Below are positions 56,480-64,000 of a stretch of 64,000 bases of DNA, one piece after another. The DNA lies in assembly GCA_030762175.1 (NCBI GenBank), contig CM060831.1, positions 138,922,001 through 138,986,000 on the forward strand, written 5' to 3'. This DNA is from Metallyticus violacea (taxonomy: Eukaryota; Arthropoda; Insecta; Mantodea; Metallyticidae). The position numbers and the translations under genes are program-made. Within the stretch, counting starts at the first letter, position 1, and every line of letters starts with the position of its first letter. Below the pieces are notes generated by a model that saw only the letters and a list, made by a program, of their open reading frames with translations, was not told the origin of the DNA and searched no databases.

Positions 56480-57200
56480 TACTCCATTTCTCACTGCACT
56501 AGTTGCTTACTCTTGCTACTCTTGACCAATCTGGAGCTCCATGTTCCTTGAAAGGTCTGTCCATCTTCTTCTAGTTCTGCTTTCTGTCCTTTTTCCTATC
56601 TGTGGGTCCCACATGGAGATCTTGTAGATCTACCTATTGTCCTGCATTCTTGCAACGTGACCGCCCCATTGTCATTTGCTTCTGGTAGCTATTTGTGCGA
56701 CGTCTGTTGTCTGAGATAACTAATTTATTAATACTATAGGTGTGTTGTCCTTCAAAATTATTCCCAGGGTCTTGCGTTACATTTTCCTTTGGCATATTTG
56801 AATTTTATTCTTTTGTTTTTCTGTTATTGACATTGTCTGGCACCCATATAATAATACAGGGTATACACAGGTTTCGATGTCTGGAATCTGATTTGCTTAG
56901 TTAAACAATATAAATTTAAGGACCCAAAATGCTCTCCAGGTTAATGAAATCCTTCTTTATACTTATTTTTACATTTTATAATGGAAGGAAATCTGTTGTC
57001 CTAGGTATGTATATTCACTCATATATGTGACGACTGTTCCATCTATTTTAATCGGGGTTTCAGGTCCGTTTGAAATTAACTGTCTCCAGTTTGTTTAGTA
57101 TGGACCCTGCTCTTCTGTTATGATCACATAATTGTTCCAGCATAGTTAGTAGTACTTTCGGTGTTTTGGGGAATATACTGATCAAATTGTACACTAGGAG
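56480..57200 (-). mobile_element. RTE-like LINE copy 2
   Basis: The reverse complement aligns along its length with 7920-8650. Shared strings include CTATGCTGGAACAATTATGTG, the CAGAAAAACAAAAGAA region, GAAGCAAATG, and GCAACTAGTGCAGTGAG followed by AAATGGAGTAA. It therefore covers the region after the FADD motif to near the ORF end. It lacks the 3' UTR present in copy 1 and has its own frameshifts. The two copies allow a rough consensus. Confidence 0.85.
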
Positions 57201-57339
57201 ACTTGTTCATTGCCTGAAGAAACCGCTGAGCGCTTGGGGCGATTTTTAGTCCACAGAAGTCGAGGAACAGAGCAAACAGAGAGCTGAATATTCCATAACC
57301 TGCCGCTACTAAAGCCTTATCCTTTGCAATTGCTTCAAA

Positions 57340-57460
57340 CTATGTAAAAATGCAGTGTTTGTGCCTACTTTACCAGCAAACCTACAAGAACTGCGAGCTT
57401 ATACCATACCATGCCTTTGAACAGATTGATAGAAAGCTGCAGACACAAGACAAAGAATAA
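57340..57460 (+). pseudogene. DDE transposase C-terminal scrap
   Basis: NAVFVPTLPANLQELRAY followed by a KAADTRQR-type segment. This resembles the VYVPPLP..L.ELR.RI ... W.E..YRLD block at the end of DUF4817-type insect transposases. It is short and contains stops. Confidence 0.35.
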
Positions 57461-57464
57461 ATTT

Positions 57465-58925
57465 CAGTACATTACAATGCATCATATTATATTAAGAAAT
57501 ATTTTTCTGATTGTAATAGAATGGTATACTTTAATTAGTATTTTCGAATTTCTTCTTTAAGTATACATTATTTAAATAAAAAGGCAAAAGATGATGTAAT
57601 TATTTCCAATATCTCTAATTTTTAAATACCTTTATGTACAAATATCTGAAACTGGTATGAGATACAATTCTTATTTGCTTATTGGTATCCTCAAAATTTG
57701 CTATATTCTTTAATGTCCCTATGAATTTCTTTCTGTAAAGCAGTTACAAGTCTCTTTGTTTATGTACCCATATTTTGCTTTCGTATCGTATTTTTTCGTA
57801 TAAATTTCACAGTTTGTCTAAGTATTTTTCCGCACATCATCTGATACTTTGGCAGATTTAATATTCTGTTTTTACACTTACACTTACTTTCATATCCTAA
57901 ATAATTAAAACGTTGTACCCCTTGTATTATCTTATAATTTATTATGCTTTTTATTCTTATGGATATGCTTCAAATATAGGCTATATTTTTAATTATATCT
58001 CTATCAATGTATTTAATTTATATTGTTTACAAATTTGGCATAGTATATACGCTAATATCTGTAATTTATCGTCTGTGTAATTATAAGGTCGTCGGAAACA
58101 ATTCAGATAATTAGTGCTGTTAAGTATAATTCTGTATGAACGATTAATCTTCCTTCCATTTTCTAATAACATCTCCATTTACAGTGTGTAACAGGACCTT
58201 ATCGGCAAACTTAGAGGAATGATAGGTTACACAGAGATTTCTTTTTCTTCTTCTTAGGAACAAATGTTCGCAAACAGCTCCCTGGTGAGTTAGCATCGGT
58301 TTTAGAAACATATTCCTTGTCTACGAGGTTGTGAGGTTTACGTTGTGCGTAATGTACATTCAGTACACTTTCTCTGCCATACTGTAGTTCTGTGCTAATA
58401 CAGAACACACATGGTCCTATTAGACAATGTATTTCATTGCTGCGGGCAGGAACCTGTGGTTCTAACCCCACCACTTTTGAGTATTGTTGTCCTAGCACAT
58501 TAACATAATTCCGGATTCAATGGGTAGAGAGATCAGGACCCATTGCGTGATCAGCGCAATCTCCAGAGTTAACGTCCTTTGATTTATTTTTTTATTTATT
58601 TATTTAAATTCCAGGCATGTTAAAAGTATCACTTCTGGAAAATGTTTTACCAGAGGTTTCACTTTTTGGATGCATGTCTCCTTAACGACATGTAAGCGGA
58701 CATATGTTCCTTAACAACATGTGAATTACTCTGTGTGACCTGTCCTCACAGTTGCAGGTTTTTTATTTAATAGTGGTTAATATCAAAATCTGTGAAAGAG
58801 AATCCACTTGTCTCATTCCTAGGTCAGTTAAAATGGTTTTTTTTTAATCTGCCTTTCATTTAAAACTATCTTTGTGCTAATACAGAGACTTTTAATACAT
58901 TTAAACAGAGTTTTGGATAACTTAT
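57465..58925. other. Unassigned AT-rich sequence
   Basis: A (TTTA)n run lies at 58580-58605. The 95-codon minus frame at 58211-58498 has no motif. Confidence 0.4.
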
Positions 58926-58930
58926 TTTAT

Positions 58931-59264
58931 GTCAAAATCTTTCGGGTGTTAGGCCGTGATCCATGATTTAATATGCTACCATAGCTTTCACGAACAACTG
59001 CAGTTGGCATCATCAGTGGACAATGAACAACAGCTGACTGCTAAAAGATGATAGTATTAGTCCATCTCTTTCCAGTTTTAGAAGGTCGATAAATATTACA
59101 TGTGTACTGTAATATTTTAGCAGTCAGGTGTTGTTCATCGCTCACTGATGATGCCAACCGCAGAAGTCGGTTAAAGTTATGGTAGCATATTAAATCATGG
59201 ATCACGGCAAAACAGTTCGGAAGATTTTAACTGTTTTAATTATAACACCGGCCGTGAAAGCCTG
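58931..59264. repeat. Foldback element, copy 2
   Basis: The left arm (58931-59047) carries CCGTGATCCATGATTTAATA, TGCTACCATAGCTTTCACG, TTGGCATCATCAGTGGAC and GACTGCTAAAA. The right arm (about 59110-59264) is its inverse with extra terminal sequence (AAAACAGTTCGGAAGAT, CACCGGCCGTGAAAGCC). The loop is about 65 bp. The right arm's outer sequence matches the left arm at 39212. The stem would exceed 100 bp. Confidence 0.8.
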
Positions 59265-59383
59265 ATAAGTATAATAACTTCTATTATGCACTATGTTTCA
59301 CAATTTTTCTCATTTAACATATGTAAATGTTTTAAAGGTTTACTATTAAGTTTATTTAAATAAATCCTTTAAAATCTTTGATT

Positions 59384-59629
59384 TAGCATTCCATTTAATT
59401 CAGGGAGTGAAACGAGAGACATCTTATGCCTAGAGGTCTCTTCTTTCAGGCTTGAGTTTCTTTTACGTGACGTAAATTTACGACACAGGATCAACGACTT
59501 TGCTTACCTTCCGAAGGAAGCCATTTTAAGGATTTATTCGCCATAAACACCCACTACCCTGGAGGGTTTTGAATCCGCGACCTTGGGTCTACAAGACAAG
59601 TATGGTTACTACTAAAACACAAGGACAGC
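59384..59629 (-). mobile_element. SINE family A, diverged
   Basis: Minus orientation with recognisable body (GAAGGTAAGCAAAGTCGTTG and AAGCCTGAAAGAAGAGACC in sense form) and a decayed head (GTTTTAGTAGTAACCATACT). It lacks the 3' terminus. It is one of the oldest family A copies here. Confidence 0.85.
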
Positions 59630-59699
59630 TTTTCTTAAAAATTAATGAATATTATGTAAGTCAATTTTTTCCCCAATGTTTGCCCTGCCCTCATAAACT

Positions 59700-59960
59700 T
59701 GCCATTTTCCCCTGGCGTAATGGTATTGTAGTCAACTTCTGAAGCGGGGATGCCCGTATGGCTCAGCTATATCATCCCAATGTAGAGGATGATTGTTATG
59801 TGGCACCAAAGGGGCCTTAAATCCAGGGATATCCGGCCTAAACAGACCATCGAAAGAAATATCCTAATGGCAGATCCGGGAATCGAACCCAGAGACCCGA
59901 AAATAATGTAAGGAACAATGGGACTGGTTGTTTAAGTAGATTGTATTCCTTTTGTTAGAA
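59700..59960 (-). mobile_element. Possible SINE-like fragment
   Basis: In minus sense GGTCTCTGGGTTCGATTCCC at 59880-59899 is a perfect Pol III B box, but an A box at the right distance is not clear. GGATGCCCGTATGGCTCAGC in plus sense near 59747 also looks tRNA-like. No second copy is available for comparison. Confidence 0.3.
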
Positions 59961-59964
59961 GCTC

Positions 59965-62260
59965 TCAGTAAATGACTGTAACGTATTATTCAATATCCTG
60001 TCTTAACCCTAAATTAATGTCTATAAAATTACTATTCTTCCCTAATTAGTTATTTTAAGTTAATTATTAATATGCACGCAAACAATTTTATAAGATATTG
60101 AGGAAAATAATTTTATCGTGATTTCTCAAGTGTATTTTAATTAAAATTAATAGTTTTAGAATCTTCACTAAGTTCAAGGTAAATAATAATTCCAAAAACA
60201 GAGTTTAGGAATGATGAAGTCGGTGGGATATTTTCAACTCGAGTACTTGCCTATTTATTTGAGGACAAAGTAATTTAATTCACCTTCAATGGAGAGAGCA
60301 TAGAAAGAAAGTGTTCTTAACTAAAGAAACAAGTAACAATAACAACGATAAAAGATGAAAATTTCCCATTACAGTAGTCCAGAAACACACCGCTATGCAT
60401 AGGGCACTTTCTTTACTAATAATGGCATTTCATTGCGCCAGATATGCCCTGCCTGTTGCAAAAGTGACGTCACAAGAGCTAGGGAAGCGAACGTACGTAG
60501 TTATGCGCGGCGGAATGCCTTACTCGTTATTAGAACGCACCCTCCTGCAGATTAGAATAGTTCCGGATCAACTTGTGCGATCTTCACAATAGAAATAACT
60601 CCAGCCGTCCACAGCCTCTTTGTTTTGCCGCTCTTATTTAACGCTGAGAAACAAAACAAGCGCGATCTTCTGTAGCTATGCCATCGGGCAACTTTTAACT
60701 TCTCCTCAAAACTATGTTTACAGTTCCCAGATGCTTAAGCACGAGCGAAGTTGCCTGTTACTTGAAGCGCATTCAGCGGGTACTTGCTTCATAATTAGCG
60801 AATGAGATCGGCAAATATTTGATGATAATTTGTCTCTCTTGGGTTTGAAATACTCGTCGATATTCAAAGATACTGCAAGTTTAGGATCCTTAGGTAAAAT
60901 AGAATTACATAAAATACGCAACTACTGCAAAATAATGATCATGTCATGTAGTTTTCAATTATTTCACAACAGATTTAAGGCTCTTAACTGTAAAAAGAAA
61001 CGTAATTAATGTTTTATGCTCAAAGAAATGACTGAATATCTCACTTCCGTAAACCATTCAAGCCGTTTTTAATCATATTATAGGGAAAAAAGTCACTGCA
61101 AGTTCTGTTGCTGTATTTAAAAATAATTTTGTTCTATTGTATATGTTAGACATTTATATACTGGCAAATACATTAAATATTATAAAGTTGGAGATTAGAA
61201 TGTACCCCCAAAAATAATTATTTTCAAAACGCGAATCAGTTGAGAGATATCAACTCTACTTTTTCAAATTTAACAGACAATATGTTTGGTACTGTTACAA
61301 AACATTATTTAAAGTAAGGCTATTATGAAATTAAGCTAACATTTTAAAAATGTAGGAACGTTTATGTTATAATTAAATTTTAAGATTTTGATTAACATGC
61401 AATAAAACAAAAGTAACTGACTACCAAGCATTTGAACCTGAATTTAAATGTAGCTGTGCGCTGCCTTTAGGGTCTAACTTCTGAACTTTTTATAGCATAA
61501 AAAAGCTTTGCATGTTGTAGTTTTTAATTAAAAGCATTCAAAATTTCAATAGTTTTATGAAAATACATTAATAGCTCTAAATTGGGGTTTTTTTTTCTTA
61601 CACCAGAGTACTTGAAGAAAACAGTTCTTGAATATTAAAGCATTATAACAATAAAAGAATTAATTTGCCGCTATAGCGGCAGTCAGAGAGGTAACTGCCG
61701 GCGAAGCGCGTGTAATACCCGTGCAAACTGATTCAGGTTCCCACAGTTACAACTATAACTACAATGAAAATAAACGCATACCTCATAGCAGGAGATATTT
61801 AAAACAATGGTTTGCTATATCCAACAGCATTAGGTGGTAGTCATTCACACAAAGTTCGTCTTTAAAATTGAGTTAGTTTAAATTTGAAAGCATACAAGTT
61901 CCACGAAATACAGGCTGGTGATTCTTAAATTCGAGTAAATTTCTGCAATTGGATGTTACGTAACATTAATGATAAGAGTAACTGATTCACGCTTAATATT
62001 CTTTGCTAATGAAGCATGGTCATGTTTCGACGCAAAATAGCAGGTACAGAAAAACAGGATTTTATACACTAAATCCCCATGCGTGACAGGAACATATGTG
62101 TACTGTACGCAGTAAACAACTGCAAATTAATAGGACTTTTTTGTTACAATAATAATGCAGAAAGTTACGGGACTGACATAATGACAGTCGTGATTTTTAT
62201 TTTATATATGGGGTAAGTTGAAACTCAAGTTTATGCACCAAAACCACATACTACAGAGTG
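59965..62260. other. Unassigned; GC-richer patch 60410-60690 with CRE
   Basis: 60410-60690 has raised GC and a perfect TGACGTCA at 60465-60472 followed by CGAACGTACGTAGTTATGCG. Frames of 60-67 codons there have no motif. A second GC-richer spot lies at 61670-61740 (GCCGCTATAGCGGC palindrome). The rest is AT-rich. Confidence 0.35.
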
Positions 62261-62263
62261 TCC

Positions 62264-63020
62264 CACATAAAACCGGTACGCAGCCCTGTCATTCTGCTAT
62301 TCTGGCGCTAATATTTACGCTCACTGCGTTCATATTTAGAATTTAGCTACACTGCGCTCCGTTAGAGTTCAACAGTCGAATTTAACAGTAATTTTGAATA
62401 TCCGTGGAAGTGTTGTGAGAGAAATGGCGCAGTTTTTAGTTGACACCGAATTGATACTGTGAAATTGTACTTAAAGACAGGCTGCATTAAGGAGACTAAA
62501 TATATGTTTGAAGCAAAGTATCCTGGTATCAGGTTTCCTATACCAGCACTATTCAAGATGTGTATAAGAAATAGAGGACTACAGGGTCCGTTGCGAATGT
62601 GAAGAGGAATAGGTGTCAGTGAAGACCCCGGCGATATTCGATAGAATTCGCATGAACATAACGAGAATTCCAAAAAATCGATAAGGAAACTATCTCAGTA
62701 AATTTGTATATCCCGCATAACAGCCACCGTGTGCTAAAATAGCTCAAACCTCGAGCCTTTTATGTAAGCGTAGTGCATGAATTGAAAGAACCAGACAAAG
62801 TGTTACATATTTACTGACTCTGATCATTATATTGGACCCCATGGTCTTCTTTATGACAGTAGCCCAGTTTCATCTGCCTCGTATGTTAACTCACAGAATT
62901 GTAGATATTGGTCGTAGGATAACCCACTCAGAGAAGATAGGGGGTCTTGTGTGCAGTGTCAAGAATGTGCATTATCGACCACATTTTTTCAACAGTACAA
63001 AATATCTGCAGATCGTTACA
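62264..63020 (+). pseudogene. DUF4817-type transposase with 5' terminal repeat
   Basis: ACAGAGTGTCCCACATAAAA at about 62264 resembles the outer end of Tc1/mariner-related elements whose transposases carry DUF4817. Downstream, across frameshifts, the plus strand reads LKTGCIKETKYMFEAKYPG, RFPIPALFKMC-like, SVKTPAIFDRI-like linker residues, and VHELKEPDKVLH. SASYVNSQNCRYWS and VHYRPHFFNSTKYLQIVT end the recognisable part (GY.N.QN.R.W and IVGPIFF...T.N..RY). The matching right-hand repeat was not found, so the 3' end is unknown. Dead copy. Confidence 0.6.
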
Positions 63021-63024
63021 TAGG

Positions 63025-64000
63025 AAGTAATATAATATAGTGACGTGAATGACAGTAGGATAGTAGGAAATGAGTTGCCTAATAAAGTACTGTTAGTGTA
63101 TATTTTTAGTGGTTTTCAAGTTTATTATATTAAAATGTAAACGTAAAACATATGAAAGTTTAAAAGTTTATCTTAAACACAATTTCATAGCCAAGATATG
63201 CTGAACTACATAGTTTCTAACACACTTATGGCATAACATTTTAGCAGTTTTGCAATACCAGTTTATTTTATAGAGCAGTGGTATTAATTCTGGACACTTT
63301 CAAGAACGGAGTGTAATATCGTCTTTTTATTTACTAAGCTGTGAAGCTTATCTTTTTGTATAGGGTAGACTGAGATGTCGAATTTATTGGAGAATCTAAT
63401 TTGTGTTAAATATACCACGAAATATGTGTGATGTTAACATAAAATGATTTCGGGTTCAAAATTATGATATTGCGACTATTATTAATGTAAATGATTATTA
63501 CGTTTATTTACATGCATTTTTTTTTAAAAAAAGGACATATTCCATGACTCGCCCTTAAATATGTTTGCGTTAGGTTCCAATGCTCCCGTCCTTTTTCAGT
63601 GCATATACGTAAATAGCTCTTAAAAGAATTCTTGGTGTTTCACTCAAGTATTCACCTCCCTTGCTCTATAACACTATTAAGATACCGCGCCGTTCCGCTG
63701 CAGTTGACATTTAAGTAGAAATGGAGGGAAAAAGAAGAGTTACAACCTATCACATGAACGCGGTTCGTGAAAACTAAAACACGATTAAGCTACTTTAAGA
63801 ATTAGTTTAAAACACAAGTAGTCATAGTAAATTGTATTTACTGTTAAAATAAACTAATTGTACCCTCCCATGTTATTCAATAGAACTAAAGTAGCAAATA
63901 ACTCTCTTTTGCAAGGACTGTTCAATAAAGGACGATCATAATTTTGTTCTTAACAATATGTCGTTTCTCATCCTCATAATTTTGATGCTATTTCTCAAAG
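63025..64000. other. Unassigned AT-rich sequence
   Basis: May include the decayed end of the preceding transposon. No other feature found. Confidence 0.4.

Overview
This window looks like intergenic or deep intronic DNA from a large, AT-rich arthropod genome, most likely an insect. A cockroach or termite is my guess from the style of the SINEs, and I hold it loosely. There are no bacterial operons, no ribosome binding sites and no long intact reading frames. Nearly all open frames are under 110 codons and most lie inside repeats or simple-sequence tracts. No complete host gene is visible. The best evidence of host coding sequence is one 135-bp exon on the minus strand (9094-9228), with good splice sites and a GC-rich open frame in phase 1 at both ends. 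Two weaker candidates are a possible terminal exon (914-1139) and several GC-rich islands of unknown function.

The rest is a repeat graveyard. About 25 tRNA-derived SINE copies or fragments fall into at least five families. Family A (GGTCCTGGTGGTGTAGTGG head, tail ending near GAGCGTCCGTAAATAAACC) has about 14 copies. Family B (GTGGCCGAGGTCGTTAAGG head) has seven. Families C, E and F are rarer. Non-LTR retrotransposon remnants include two copies of one RTE-like element in opposite orientation (7855-8788 plus, 56480-57200 minus), a CR1-like C-terminus (4440-5190), and RT-domain remnants at 5650-5940 and 32920-33710. DNA transposon remnants include mariner-type fragments (17080-17400, 23210-24690, 45400-45720), a Tc1-like element with matching terminal repeats and TA ends (36232-37502), a deleted pogo/Tigger-like element with terminal inverted repeats (11318-12353), and DUF4817-type transposase fragments (13835-14110, 57340-57460, 62264-63020). 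Two LTR-like promoter segments, at 7474 and 29042, share a TATA-to-donor layout; the first carries heat-shock-element-like motifs.

Several nestings give relative ages. SINEs sit inside the mariner at 24 kb, inside the Tc1 element at 36 kb and inside another SINE at 50 kb. The RTE LINE interrupts the LTR-like segment at 7.8 kb. Three inverted-repeat structures (1664-1874, 39212-39405, 58931-59264) could fold into long hairpins.

I looked for an undescribed system and found none I can defend. The observations most worth checking are the isolated minus-strand exon, the two LTR-like promoters, the foldback pair, and the composite tRNA-like module shared between 6.6 kb and 55 kb. Family assignments rest on translations done by eye and on remembered family motifs, not on database searches. 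Boundaries are approximate unless a target-site duplication is stated.
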